Source: Pectinatus haikarae
GTDB taxonomy: Bacteria > Bacillota > Negativicutes > Selenomonadales > Selenomonadaceae
NCBI RefSeq assembly: GCF_015732185.1
Contig: NZ_WIQM01000008.1
Coordinates: 310,001 to 374,000, forward strand
Direction: 5' to 3'
Length of the DNA: 64,000 nucleotides
In this document: positions 31,803 to 40,728 of the stretch, piece by piece
Layout: each line of letters starts with the position of its first letter
Position numbering within the stretch: position 1 is the first letter of the stretch
Translations under genes and position numbers: made by a program
The notes under the pieces: model-generated
What the model saw: the letters and a program-made list of their open reading frames with translations, nothing else
Databases searched by the model: none
Told to the model about the DNA's origin: nothing

Positions 31803-33410
31803 ATGATGCTGAAAAATATATTGACAAGCAATAAATATGGTTATATAAGTTCATCTCTTCGGCTGCGTCAAATGCTGTCGGTGCTGCGTAAATATGATGC
31901 TGTGCGCGGAATGAATCCCGTACGTATGCGGCTGATCCTCGAAGCGCTGGGTCCTACCTTTGTAAAACTGGGACAGGTTATATCCATGCGGCCTGATTTT
32001 CTGCCGGGAGAATACATATATGAGCTGAGCAAGCTGCAGACGCGAGCTAATCCCCTTCCCTTTGAGATCATAAAAGAGGTGATCGAGCAGGAGTATGCGC
32101 AGAAATGGAATAATGTTTTTGCGCAGATTGATGAAAAAGCATTGGGATCGGCGTCAATAGCTCAAGTCCATCACGCCGTGCTTAAGACCGGAGAAAAAGT
32201 TGTTATAAAGGTACAGCGTCCGGGAATATATGAAATAATGGCGCAGGATATCATGCTGTTGAAAAGAACGGTCGCGTTGCTGCAAATTTTCAGTAAATCA
32301 CGTGATGTAGTTGATTTTACAGCAGTTCTTGATGAAATGTGGACAATTACCAAACAGGAAATGGATTTTATGATGGAAGCTGATCACATCGACGAATTTC
32401 GTCATCTGAACAGCGACGATTCAAACGTTGAATGTCCTCAAGTTTACAGGAAACTGACAACAGCCCGTATCCTTGTTATGGAATATGTGGATGGCATACG
32501 TATAGATGAAATAGATAAACTGAAGCAGGCCGGTTATGATGTAGAGGCTTTAGGCCGCAATCTTGGGAAAAATTATATAAAGCAAATAATAAAGGACGGT
32601 TATTTTCATGCCGACCCGCATTCCGGCAATGTCTGGGTGCGCGGCGGAAAAATAATATGGCTGGACCTTGGTATGATGGGGCGTCTCTCTCAACAGGAAA
32701 GAAATGCTCTGAAAAAAGCTATTTATGCGTTAGTGCATAACGATACATTTGCTATGAAATCAGCTATATTGTCATTAGGTGTGCCTAAGGGGAAAATAGA
32801 TCATATAAAGCTGTATGAAGATATAGATATATTGATGCTGCGCTACAGTGATCTGCGTTTTGAGGAACTTAATCTCGGCAGGTTATCACATGACATCATA
32901 GCTGTCTTACGCCGCCATAATATGGGTATCATACCGGGCCTGAGCATGTTTGCAAGAGGTATTATGACCATTGACGGTATTATGCAGATTACCTGTCCTG
33001 ATATAAATTTTGTAGATATATTGAAGGATCAGATGCAAAGTGAATTCTCTAAAAATTTTAATTGGCGTAATGAATTGAAAAAGATGCGCCAGGAAGGATA
33101 TTCGCTGATATACAGATCAATGCAGCTGCCGGAGCAGTTATCCGATATGATCAAAATGACTATGAGCGGGCAGACGAAAGTCAATCTGGACCTGACAGGA
33201 TCAGAAGAACCATTGAAACGCATAGATAAAATGATCAATAAACTTATAATCGGCATAATAAGTGCGGCACTTTTATTGGGATCGTCGATAATCTGTACTA
33301 CCAATATGACACCTAAATTTTTGGAGATACCCTTTCTGGGGATTTTGGGATATTTGTCCGCATTGCTTTTATGCGCCCGTTTATTGATAAGCATCTGGCG
33401 GCATCGATGA
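31803..33410 (+). CDS. ABC1/UbiB family atypical protein kinase
   Basis: A 535-residue protein with the UbiB fold. The KxGQ motif is in FVKLGQVISMRPDFLP (about 52-67), the Ala-rich loop in LGSASIAQVHHA, VVIKVQRPG holds the ATP-site Lys, and HADPHSGNVWV and LDLGMMG form the catalytic and metal-binding loops. Two C-terminal hydrophobic segments (about 478-498 and 508-528) anchor it in the membrane. Known members assist ubiquinone or menaquinone lipid handling and have weak ATPase activity. Isolated from quinone genes here. Two adjacent ATGs (31803, 31806) are possible starts. Confidence 0.88.
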   Translation: MMLKNILTSNKYGYISSSLRLRQMLSVLRKYDAVRGMNPVRMRLILEALGPTFVKLGQVISMRPDFLPGEYIYELSKLQTRANPLPFEIIKEVIEQEYAQKWNNVFAQIDEKALGSASIAQVHHAVLKTGEKVVIKVQRPGIYEIMAQDIMLLKRTVALLQIFSKSRDVVDFTAVLDEMWTITKQEMDFMMEADHIDEFRHLNSDDSNVECPQVYRKLTTARILVMEYVDGIRIDEIDKLKQAGYDVEALGRNLGKNYIKQIIKDGYFHADPHSGNVWVRGGKIIWLDLGMMGRLSQQERNALKKAIYALVHNDTFAMKSAILSLGVPKGKIDHIKLYEDIDILMLRYSDLRFEELNLGRLSHDIIAVLRRHNMGIIPGLSMFARGIMTIDGIMQITCPDINFVDILKDQMQSEFSKNFNWRNELKKMRQEGYSLIYRSMQLPEQLSDMIKMTMSGQTKVNLDLTGSEEPLKRIDKMINKLIIGIISAALLLGSSIICTTNMTPKFLEIPFLGILGYLSALLLCARLLISIWRHR

Positions 33411-33629
33411 TGAAATTATTTGAACAGAACAGGAATAGAGTTCAAAATTGTTTGCGGGCAGAGGAATGAAGAGGTATACTGTTATTTTAACAGACACAGG
33501 GGATTGCAAATACCGGTGTAAAAGGTGTAGAATTTTCGAGTGAGAAAAATTTCTGAATTAAGCTAAATTAGCAATTGTTTTATTATACACAGAAAATTAT
33601 GCTGTACAATTTTGAAAGGGGAGATTCGT

Positions 33630-33992
33630 TTGCGCGGAATACGCGGTGCGATAACTGTAGAGAAAAATGATAGTGTGGAAATTTGTAATGCAGTACAGGA
33701 AATGCTGAAGGCTATTATTTCCGAAAATGAACTTGCTGCGAAAGATATAGGAGCAGCTATCTTTTCGGGCACGAATGATATAGATGCAGTTTTTCCGGCA
33801 GCTGCCGCACGCAAAATGAAAGGGTGGGATCTGGTGCCGCTTTTTGATGCACAGCAAATGACTGTGGATGGGAGCATAGAAAAATGCATCAGGGTTTTAC
33901 TGCTGGTCGATACTGATAAACCGCAGGACGAAATAAGGCATATTTATCTGCGCCGTGCTAAAATGCTGAGACCTGATATTTTGAATAAATGA
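33630..33992 (+). CDS. aroH: Chorismate mutase, AroH type
   Basis: A 120-residue monofunctional chorismate mutase like that of Bacillus subtilis. It starts LRGIRGAITVEKND (active-site Arg), has VFPAAAARKMKGWDLVPL and the IEKCIRVLLLVDTDKPQDEIRHIYLRRAKMLRPD block split across the trimer interface. It converts chorismate to prephenate. The start is UUG at 33630, seven bases after AAGGGGAG; the longer frame to 33612 would put the ribosome site inside the gene. Monocistronic by position. Confidence 0.92.
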   Translation: MRGIRGAITVEKNDSVEICNAVQEMLKAIISENELAAKDIGAAIFSGTNDIDAVFPAAAARKMKGWDLVPLFDAQQMTVDGSIEKCIRVLLLVDTDKPQDEIRHIYLRRAKMLRPDILNK

Positions 33993-34102
33993 TGCAAATA
34001 TTGAAAAACGCATAATAATATAATATCCGGGACTTTTAGTTGAAGATAATATAAAAAAGAATTTGTTGTATAAATTTTTCATGAATGAATCAATATATAT
34101 GA

Positions 34103-34131
34103 TTGCATTTATGAAAGTTATATGTTAAAAT
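34103..34131 (+). promoter_or_regulatory. Promoter of the first GntR gene
   Basis: TTGCAT (34103-34108), 17-base spacer, TAAAAT (34126-34131). Confidence 0.6.
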
Positions 34132-34138
34132 ATTTTTA

Positions 34139-34160
34139 ACTTGAAAGTCGACTTACAAGT
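34139..34160. promoter_or_regulatory. GntR operator 1 (autoregulatory)
   Basis: ACTTGAAAGTCGACTTACAAGT, a palindrome with one mismatched pair, sits at the transcription start of the GntR gene. It shares the consensus TTGTAAGTC/GACTTACAA with the site at 34883. Confidence 0.75.
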
Positions 34161-34181
34161 TAAAAGATTGAGGAATATATA

Positions 34182-34859
34182 ATGCATATCGTAAAGACAA
34201 ATGTTACACAGCAGGTGTTCGAGTATCTGAAGAAAAATATCGAAAGTGGTACTTGGCCGATCGGTTCAAAGATCCCATCAGAAAACAGATTGACGGAGCT
34301 TTTGGCAGTCAGCAGGTCCAGTATACGGCTGGCCATACAGCAGTGCATAGCACTGGAAGTTTTAGAAAGTCAGCATGGCAAGGGGACTTTTGTAAAGCGT
34401 AATGATATAAGCGGTATAATAGGCACAGTCAATACACTTAATGATGCCGATTACGATAATATATGCCAGGTACTGCAGTTTAGAGAAATTATCGAAAAAG
34501 AAAGCGCCTATTTAGCTGCAAATAATGCGAAAATGGTAAATCTGAAAAATCTGGAAGAATGTCTCGAAAAAATGAAAAAAAATATCAACAAATCAGATGA
34601 ATTTGTGCGACAGGATATGCTTTTTCACAAGGAAATCTGCAGGGCATCAGGAAATAAGATTCTGGAGATGGCATTAAGTGATGTTTTAGAGAGAACAGCC
34701 AAAAATCATAAACAACTTAATGACCTCTTCGGTTATAAAGATGGAGTGTATTTTCATACGTTGCTTCTGGAAGCTATACGGTGTAAAGACGCAAAAAAGG
34801 CTAAACATATTATGAAAGCGCATATACGGCAGGCTATAGATAATTTGAAAACAGACTAG
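34182..34859 (+). CDS. GntR family regulator (FadR subfamily) of the RspA-type sugar-acid operon
   Basis: A 225-residue regulator. The winged helix (about 1-70) has GSKIPSENRLTELLAVSRSSIRLAIQQCIALEVLESQHGKGTF. The C-terminal FCD-like helical domain (about 85-220) has the metal-ligand pattern of FadR-type sensors (Asp in VRQDMLFH, His in FHKE and in KAHIRQA). It probably binds a hexonate. Palindromic sites at its own start site and in front of the next operon show its likely targets. The stop codon lies in the loop of its terminator. Confidence 0.88.
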   Translation: MHIVKTNVTQQVFEYLKKNIESGTWPIGSKIPSENRLTELLAVSRSSIRLAIQQCIALEVLESQHGKGTFVKRNDISGIIGTVNTLNDADYDNICQVLQFREIIEKESAYLAANNAKMVNLKNLEECLEKMKKNINKSDEFVRQDMLFHKEICRASGNKILEMALSDVLERTAKNHKQLNDLFGYKDGVYFHTLLLEAIRCKDAKKAKHIMKAHIRQAIDNLKTD

Positions 34860-34873
34860 GTCTGTTTTCTTTT
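34848..34873 (+). terminator. Terminator overlapping the GntR stop codon
   Basis: AAAACAGAC (34848-34856) pairs perfectly with GTCTGTTTT (34860-34868) around a loop consisting of the TAG stop, then CTTTTT. Terminating ribosomes would cover the 5' arm. Confidence 0.8.
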
Positions 34874-34882
34874 TGGGACGTC

Positions 34883-34900
34883 TTGTAGGACGACTTACAA
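34883..34900. promoter_or_regulatory. GntR operator 2, in front of the RspA-type operon
   Basis: TTGTAGGACGACTTACAA matches operator 1 at 15 of 18 bases. It overlaps a weak promoter (TTGGGA 34873-34878, N17, TACAAA 34896-34901). Confidence 0.75.
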
Positions 34901-34924
34901 ATACAGGAATACTGGAGGAAGAAC

Positions 34925-36172
34925 ATGTCTACAATTATTACTGACATCAAGGTGATTTTGACTGCACCGGAAGGAATAAATCTCGTGGTGGTCAAAGTCG
35001 AAACTAATCAGGATGGATTGTACGGTCTTGGATGTGCGACATTTGCGTATCGGCATTTGGCTGTAAAATGCGTTATTGAAGAATATTTGAAACCGTTGTT
35101 AACGGGCAGGTGTGCTGAAAATATTGAAGATCTTTGGCAGCTTATGCATCAGAATGGCTATTGGCGCAATGGGCCGATAGAGAATAATGCTATTTCCGGT
35201 ATCGATATGGCACTATGGGATATAAAAGGAAAAATGGCAAATATGCCATTATATCAGTTGTTTGGGGGAAAATGCAGAGAAGCAGTGCCTGTATATCGTC
35301 ATGCAGACGGCAAGGATCTCGGTGAAATATGTGAGAATATTGAACGTTTTCAAGAAATGGGCATACGCTATATTCGCTGCCAATGCGGTGGCTACGGTGG
35401 GGCAGGTTATCATACGGCTCCCGAATATGCACCTGCCGGAGCTGCATCGGGAATTTATCTTGATGGCAGAAAATATATGAGAGATACTGTCAAACTTTTT
35501 GATGGGATTCGCAGCAGGCTGGGATTTGAGATCGAGCTGGTGCATGATGTACATGAACGCATATCTCCTCATGCGGCAGTACAAATGGTTAAGGAACTTG
35601 AACCGTACAAGTTGTTCTTTGTGGAAGATGCTATTCCTCTTGAACAGGGGGAATGGTACAGAAGACTGCGTGAACAAACAGTCACTCCGCTGGCACAGGG
35701 AGAACTTTTTAATAATCCTGCGGAATGGAGATATCTTATCACAGAAAGACTTATCGATTATATACGTGTTCATATCAGTCAGATTGGCGGTATTACACCG
35801 GCAAGAAAATTGCAGATTTTTGCAGAACAATTCGGAGTCAAAACTGCATGGCATGGTCCGGGTGATATGTCACCGCTGGCACATGCGGCAAATATACACA
35901 TAGACTTATCGGCCGCTAATTTTGGAGTGCAGGAGTGGTCGGGGATAGAACCGCCGAATTTTGTAATTCAGAAACTAAAAGGCCCGCATGGAGCCCTCTT
36001 GGACGTTTTTCCGGGATTGCCGGAATTTAAAAATGGATATGTTTATGCCAATGATAAGCCGGGGCTGGGCATTGATCTTAACGAGAAAGAAGCTGCAAAA
36101 TATTCTTGTGAAAACGCAGTAACAACATGGACGCAGACCAGAAATATAGATGGATCATTGCAGACACCATAA
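34925..36172 (+). CDS. Enolase-superfamily sugar-acid dehydratase, RspA/ManD type
   Basis: A 415-residue member of the mannonate dehydratase subgroup of the enolase superfamily. There is an N-terminal capping domain, then a barrel with RCQCGG, LVHDVHERISP (metal Asp), FFVEDAIPLEQ (metal Glu), LAQGELFNN (metal Glu) and the catalytic TAWHGPGDMSPLAHAA. The C-terminus NDKPGLGIDLNEKEAAKY matches RspA. Characterised members dehydrate D-mannonate or D-gluconate, some poorly; L-gulonate is used by a few. The ribosome site TGGAGGA is strong. First gene of the operon controlled by operator 2. Confidence 0.85.
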   Translation: MSTIITDIKVILTAPEGINLVVVKVETNQDGLYGLGCATFAYRHLAVKCVIEEYLKPLLTGRCAENIEDLWQLMHQNGYWRNGPIENNAISGIDMALWDIKGKMANMPLYQLFGGKCREAVPVYRHADGKDLGEICENIERFQEMGIRYIRCQCGGYGGAGYHTAPEYAPAGAASGIYLDGRKYMRDTVKLFDGIRSRLGFEIELVHDVHERISPHAAVQMVKELEPYKLFFVEDAIPLEQGEWYRRLREQTVTPLAQGELFNNPAEWRYLITERLIDYIRVHISQIGGITPARKLQIFAEQFGVKTAWHGPGDMSPLAHAANIHIDLSAANFGVQEWSGIEPPNFVIQKLKGPHGALLDVFPGLPEFKNGYVYANDKPGLGIDLNEKEAAKYSCENAVTTWTQTRNIDGSLQTP

Positions 36173-36189
36173 AATGAGAGGAACAGTAA

Positions 36190-37527
36190 ATGATAACAGC
36201 AAAAGGACAAAGACCTTCAAAAGTGAGACTATTCATATTAGCGCTGCTCTTTATAGCCGTTGCTATAAATTATACTGACAGAGCGAATCTTTCTGTAGCC
36301 GGAGCGGCGATCCAAAAACAATTCGATCTGAGTTCCACAGAACTTGGCGTGCTGTTTTCGGCATTTACATGGTCATATGCTGCGGCTCAGGTTCCTGTGG
36401 GTGTTCTATTAGATAAAATTGGTGCACGTATTTTATATGGAATCGCTATAAGCGTATGGGGGCTGTTTACCTTTATCATGGCGTTCAGTGCACACGAAAT
36501 GTTTGCCAGCGCGGGAGCCGCATTTGCATTTCTTATATTTTGCCGCATTTGTATAGGTATATCAGAAGGACCGGCATATCCGTGCAACACAAAAATTGCA
36601 TCTTTGTGGTTTCCCAATAAGGAAAGAGCAAGGGCGATAAGCACATATTCATCGGCGCAATATATCGGACTGGCAGTTTTTACACCACTGCTTGCGATTA
36701 TGGTGTCGACATGGGGCTGGCCCTGTGTATTTTACTTTTCAGGAGGAATCGCAATAATTTATGGAGCTATATGGTATGTTCTTTATCGTGATCCCAAAGA
36801 CAGCAAAAAGGCAAATTTTCAAGAATTAGAATATATTAAAAACAATGGCGGATATAATCCGGAAATAGATTCCGCGGAAAAAATCACACAAAAAGTATCT
36901 TGGCGTGAAATATTTTATGTAATCAGGCAAAGGAGAGTGTGGGGAATCTTTGTAGCACAATTTGCGGCGTCATCCACGCTGTATTTCTTTTTAACATGGT
37001 TCATAATATATCTGCAGAAAGGTTTGAATCTGTCTATAGATAAGGCAGGGTTTATGGCCTGTGTTCCCTATATGATGGCGATGGGAGGCGTCTTGCTTGG
37101 CGGTACGGTCAGCGATATGCTGTTGAAGCATGGCAAAACTATAACTTTTGCAAGAAAGTGGCCAATGACTATCGGCATGATAATGTCGTCAATATTGTGC
37201 GCGGCAAACTACTTTGAGAATACTCCCCTAGTGGCAATAGGAATTTTATCAGTGGCCTTTTTTGCAAATGCAGGATCAAATCTTGGCTGGGTAGCGATGA
37301 GTGATATCATGCCAAAAAAAATGATGGGAACAGTAGGCGGTATTTTAAATTTATTCGGGAATTTTTCGGGAATTATTACACCTATTGTTTTTGGAGCATT
37401 ACTGCAAAATTCGAATAATTTTCATATGGCAATGAATTATATTGCTGCGGTGGCTTTCTTTGGCGCAATTATATTTCATTTTGTAGTGGACAAATTGGAA
37501 CCTGTAGAAATACCCGAACAATTATAA
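36190..37527 (+). CDS. MFS sugar-acid transporter (GudP/ExuT/DgoT-like anion:cation symporter)
   Basis: A 445-residue carrier with twelve hydrophobic segments. The first carries the family mark INYTDRANLSVAG (DRxN), and the loop after TM2 has DKIGAR. This subgroup imports hexonates and hexuronates with protons, which fits the dehydratase 18 bases upstream. Substrate is not distinguishable by eye. Confidence 0.87.
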   Translation: MITAKGQRPSKVRLFILALLFIAVAINYTDRANLSVAGAAIQKQFDLSSTELGVLFSAFTWSYAAAQVPVGVLLDKIGARILYGIAISVWGLFTFIMAFSAHEMFASAGAAFAFLIFCRICIGISEGPAYPCNTKIASLWFPNKERARAISTYSSAQYIGLAVFTPLLAIMVSTWGWPCVFYFSGGIAIIYGAIWYVLYRDPKDSKKANFQELEYIKNNGGYNPEIDSAEKITQKVSWREIFYVIRQRRVWGIFVAQFAASSTLYFFLTWFIIYLQKGLNLSIDKAGFMACVPYMMAMGGVLLGGTVSDMLLKHGKTITFARKWPMTIGMIMSSILCAANYFENTPLVAIGILSVAFFANAGSNLGWVAMSDIMPKKMMGTVGGILNLFGNFSGIITPIVFGALLQNSNNFHMAMNYIAAVAFFGAIIFHFVVDKLEPVEIPEQL

Positions 37528-37613
37528 ATAAAAATCAGTTGCGATTTATACAAAATTTTTAGATTTTTGACAAAAAAGTTAATATTTTACTTATTACTAA
37601 GGAGTGAATGATA

Positions 37614-38645
37614 ATGAAAGAAGTTATTGTGACAGGTCCGCATAAGGCAGAAGTGCGTGATGTTCCAATGCCCAAAATTGAAAATAAACATGATGTACTG
37701 ATAAAAATGCAATCAGCAGGTGTTTGCGGCAGCGATCATCATATTTATCATGGAACCAATCCCTGTTCAACATATCCGCGTATACCGGGACATGAAAATG
37801 CCGGTATTGTGACAGCGGTGGGCAGTGCAGTGACAACAGTAAAGAAGGGTGATCATGTAATAGTGGATCTCATTATGACATGCGGTGAATGTTATCAGTG
37901 TAAAATAGGGAGAAAAAATGTATGTGAAAGTGTACGGGTGAGAGGTTCTGGGGCTGATGGAGGGTGGAGAGAGTATTTTACAGCACCGGAAACTGAAGTT
38001 TATAAAATAAATGATAAGGTGCCATGGAAAGATGCTGCGCTGACAGAGCCGTTTGCTATAGGTGCACATTGCACGAACCGAGGGCGTGTAACCGCTGATG
38101 ATGTAGTGTTTATACTGGGAACAGGAACGATAGGTTCTATTATTTTGCAGACCTGTAAGGCTAAAGGCTGCAAAACGGTTATATGCTGCGACGTCAGTGA
38201 CAGCTCACTTGAACGGGCAAAGAAATACGGTGCAGACTATGTAATAAATTCCAAAAGGGAGAATTTATTGGAACGCATACAAACGATAACCAAAGGACGT
38301 GGGGTGACAATAGCTTTTGATTCTGCATGCTTCAAGGGGTCACTGACATTAGTCATGCAGCCGGGGATTGTATGTAATGCCGGCCGAATCGTTCCAATGG
38401 GATTTGTCACAGAACCCGAATCCATTACACAGGCGATGATAAATCAAAGAGAAATAGATATTATAGGATCCAGAATGTCCTGCTGTCAGTTTGAGCCGAC
38501 AATAAAACACATAGAAAATGGTGATTTTGATTTAGAAGGAATAGCAACTAATTTTATTAAATTCAGCAATATACAGGAAGTTTTCTATCATATGGAACAT
38601 CCTGATCCTTCTGTTAAAAAAATGGTAATACTTTTTGATGAATAA
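37614..38645 (+). CDS. Zinc-dependent sugar-acid dehydrogenase, RspB/idonate dehydrogenase-like
   Basis: A 343-residue medium-chain dehydrogenase. Catalytic zinc: GVCGSDHHIYHG and GHENAG; structural zinc: CGECYQCKIGRKNVC; NAD fold: ILGTGTIGSIILQ. It resembles RspB and L-idonate 5-dehydrogenase-type enzymes, which oxidise C5 of a hexonate to a keto acid. ATG 37614 has the AAGGAG site nine bases upstream; the ATG at 37608 is too close. An 86-base gap, with a TTGACA at 37567, separates it from the transporter, so it may also have its own promoter. Confidence 0.82.
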   Translation: MKEVIVTGPHKAEVRDVPMPKIENKHDVLIKMQSAGVCGSDHHIYHGTNPCSTYPRIPGHENAGIVTAVGSAVTTVKKGDHVIVDLIMTCGECYQCKIGRKNVCESVRVRGSGADGGWREYFTAPETEVYKINDKVPWKDAALTEPFAIGAHCTNRGRVTADDVVFILGTGTIGSIILQTCKAKGCKTVICCDVSDSSLERAKKYGADYVINSKRENLLERIQTITKGRGVTIAFDSACFKGSLTLVMQPGIVCNAGRIVPMGFVTEPESITQAMINQREIDIIGSRMSCCQFEPTIKHIENGDFDLEGIATNFIKFSNIQEVFYHMEHPDPSVKKMVILFDE

Positions 38646-38714
38646 TAAAATCTTAAAAATATTCGAGATTGGATGTTATATATAATATTAATTTTATTGA
38701 TGGGTGTGACGAAG

Positions 38715-39476
38715 ATGAATTTATTTGATATAAAAAATAAAAAGGCAATTGTGACGGGCAGTACAAGAGGATTGGGTTACAGTATGGCGGAAGGATTGAT
38801 GCAGGCCGGAGCAGAGGTGGTTATCGTAGGAACATCAGATAAAGTATACGATGTAGCTGAAAAATTCTGCAAGAATGGATTTAGATGTCACGGAGTAAAG
38901 GGTAATTTTGAAAAACGAGAAGAAGTTTACAATGTTTTTAGGCAGGCTGTGGAAAAACTTTCCGGTGAATTGGATATTCTTGTGACTTCGCATGGCATTC
39001 AGCGCAGATATAGTGCGGAAGTATTTCCCGTGGAAGAATGGGACAAGGTTCTTAATGTAAATTTAAATTCGGTGTTTATTCTCTGCCAGGAAGCAGCTAA
39101 AATAATGCTGAAAAAAGGTTATGGGAAAATAGTCACAATAGCATCAATGGTTTCTTTTTTTGGAGGACAAACTGTACCGGCATATTCTGCAGCCAAAGGA
39201 GGAATCGCTCAAATGACGAAAGAAATGAGTAACGATTGGCTGGCGAGAGGAATAAATATTAATGCTATTGCGCCTGGTTATATGGCTACAGAAATGAATG
39301 AGGCTTTGCTGGATAAAAATAATCCACGGTATAAAGAAATAACGGATCGGATACCGGCGCACAGATGGGGAACAGGTGAAGATATGAAGGGTCCATGCAA
39401 TTTTCTTTGTTCGCGGGCCAGTGATTATTTAGGCGGGGCAATTATTCCTGTTGATGGTGGATATTTAGTAAAGTAA
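38715..39476 (+). CDS. SDR family sugar-acid oxidoreductase, KduD/gluconate 5-dehydrogenase-like
   Basis: A 253-residue short-chain dehydrogenase. It has TGSTRGLG at about 14-21, a SHG in place of the usual NAG, catalytic Ser in IASMVSF, and YSAAKGG with the Tyr/Lys pair. The C-terminus IPVDGGYLVK is typical. It resembles 2-deoxy-D-gluconate 3-dehydrogenase and gluconate 5-dehydrogenase, which interconvert keto-hexonates and hexonates. Together with the RspB-type enzyme it would epimerise a hexonate through a keto intermediate before dehydration (inference). The ATG at 38715 fits the family start better than the longer frame from 38673. Confidence 0.83.
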   Translation: MNLFDIKNKKAIVTGSTRGLGYSMAEGLMQAGAEVVIVGTSDKVYDVAEKFCKNGFRCHGVKGNFEKREEVYNVFRQAVEKLSGELDILVTSHGIQRRYSAEVFPVEEWDKVLNVNLNSVFILCQEAAKIMLKKGYGKIVTIASMVSFFGGQTVPAYSAAKGGIAQMTKEMSNDWLARGININAIAPGYMATEMNEALLDKNNPRYKEITDRIPAHRWGTGEDMKGPCNFLCSRASDYLGGAIIPVDGGYLVK

Positions 39477-39492
39477 CAAGCTATTAAAGCGG

Positions 39493-39531
39493 ATAGAGAG
39501 GAATGTAAAATGCATTCCTCTCTATTTGTAT
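39493..39531 (+). terminator. Terminator of the RspA-type operon
   Basis: Perfect 13-pair hairpin ATAGAGAGGAATG/CATTCCTCTCTAT (39493-39505, 39513-39525), then a short T-rich stretch. Confidence 0.75.
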
Positions 39532-39541
39532 TATCTTTTCC

Positions 39542-39573
39542 TTGCAATATTAATACTAGTATGGTAGTATACC
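39542..39573 (+). promoter_or_regulatory. uxuA promoter with overlapping operator
   Basis: TTGCAA (39542-39547), 17-base spacer, TAGTAT (39565-39570). The spacer contains the palindrome ATACTAGTAT (39553-39562), also present at the promoter of the second GntR gene. A second dyad GGTAGTATACC overlaps the -10. Confidence 0.65.
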
Positions 39574-39636
39574 TATATGAAAGACACTTAATTAAGAATA
39601 TTGTTTATCTATAGAATATTAAATGGGGGCATGAAA

Positions 39637-40716
39637 ATGCGATTTACTTTTCGTTGGTATGGAGAAAAGGATGATCAAATAAGCTTACAGCAGATTGGGC
39701 AGATACCGGGGATGGATGGTATCGTCGGGGCATTGTTTGATATTCCGGTGGGAGAAGTGTGGCCGCTGGAACCCTTGCGGGAAATAAAAAGACAGGCTGA
39801 AAAGAATAATTTATATTTTAAAGATATTGAAAGTATCAATGTGCATGAAGATATAAAATTGGGTCTGCCCGGTCGTGATAAATACATAGAAAATTACATT
39901 TTATCACTGCGTAATGCTGCAAAGGCAGGAGTTGAGGTAGTCTGCTACAATTTCATGCCTGTATTCGACTGGACACGCACGGATCTTGCAAAACCGTTAT
40001 ATGATGGATCTACAGCATTGGCTTACGATTATCATCTTATTGCAGGCAAAAAACCACAGGATATGGCAAAAGAAATTTTGGATAACAGCAATGGCTTTGT
40101 TTTGCCCGGCTGGGAACCGGAGCGTTTGGCACAATTGACAGAGCTGTTCAATCAGTATGATGGCATGGATGAGGATGATCTGCGGGACAATCTGAAGTAC
40201 TTTCTGCAGGCGGTAGTGCCGGAAGCAGAAAATTGCGGTATAAAAATGGCTATACATCCGGATGATCCGCCGATCTCCGTTTTTGGACTGCCGCGCATAG
40301 TAAAAAATGAAAAAGATCTGGATAAAATAGCTGCTATGGTGGATAGTGAAAGCAATGGATTTACCATTTGCACCGGTTCGTTGGGATCTAATTTAAAAAA
40401 TGATATTCCGCATATAATCCGCAAGTTTGGCAGACAAAAGAGGATCGCTTTTATGCATGTGCGCAATATACAGGTGCATGAACCATGGGTGTTCAATGAA
40501 GTGGCGCATAAATCAAAACATGGGTCATTGGATATATTTGAGATTATGAAAGCTATATATGATATAGATTTTGACGGACCAATACGCCCTGACCACGGGC
40601 GCATGATCTGGGATGAAAAAGGCCGGCCCGGATATGGGTTGTTTGACAGAGCTTTAGGTGTGAATTATTTGTGCGGATTATGGGATGCAATCAATCGCAT
40701 ATGTGGGAGAAAGTAA
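39637..40716 (+). CDS. uxuA: Mannonate dehydratase
   Basis: A 359-residue enzyme of the UxuA family. Visible marks are TFRWYGEKDD at the start, YNFMPVFDWTRTDL, MAIHPDDPPISVFGLPRI, CTGSLGS and DHGRMIWDEKGRPGYGLFDRALG, all strongly conserved. It removes water from D-mannonate to give 2-keto-3-deoxygluconate in glucuronate breakdown, using Fe2+ or Mn2+. ATG 39637 has GGGG eight bases upstream; ATG 39631 is only two bases from it. uxuB follows after 12 bases. Confidence 0.95.
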   Translation: MRFTFRWYGEKDDQISLQQIGQIPGMDGIVGALFDIPVGEVWPLEPLREIKRQAEKNNLYFKDIESINVHEDIKLGLPGRDKYIENYILSLRNAAKAGVEVVCYNFMPVFDWTRTDLAKPLYDGSTALAYDYHLIAGKKPQDMAKEILDNSNGFVLPGWEPERLAQLTELFNQYDGMDEDDLRDNLKYFLQAVVPEAENCGIKMAIHPDDPPISVFGLPRIVKNEKDLDKIAAMVDSESNGFTICTGSLGSNLKNDIPHIIRKFGRQKRIAFMHVRNIQVHEPWVFNEVAHKSKHGSLDIFEIMKAIYDIDFDGPIRPDHGRMIWDEKGRPGYGLFDRALGVNYLCGLWDAINRICGRK

Positions 40717-40728
40717 AGGAGGTTTTGT

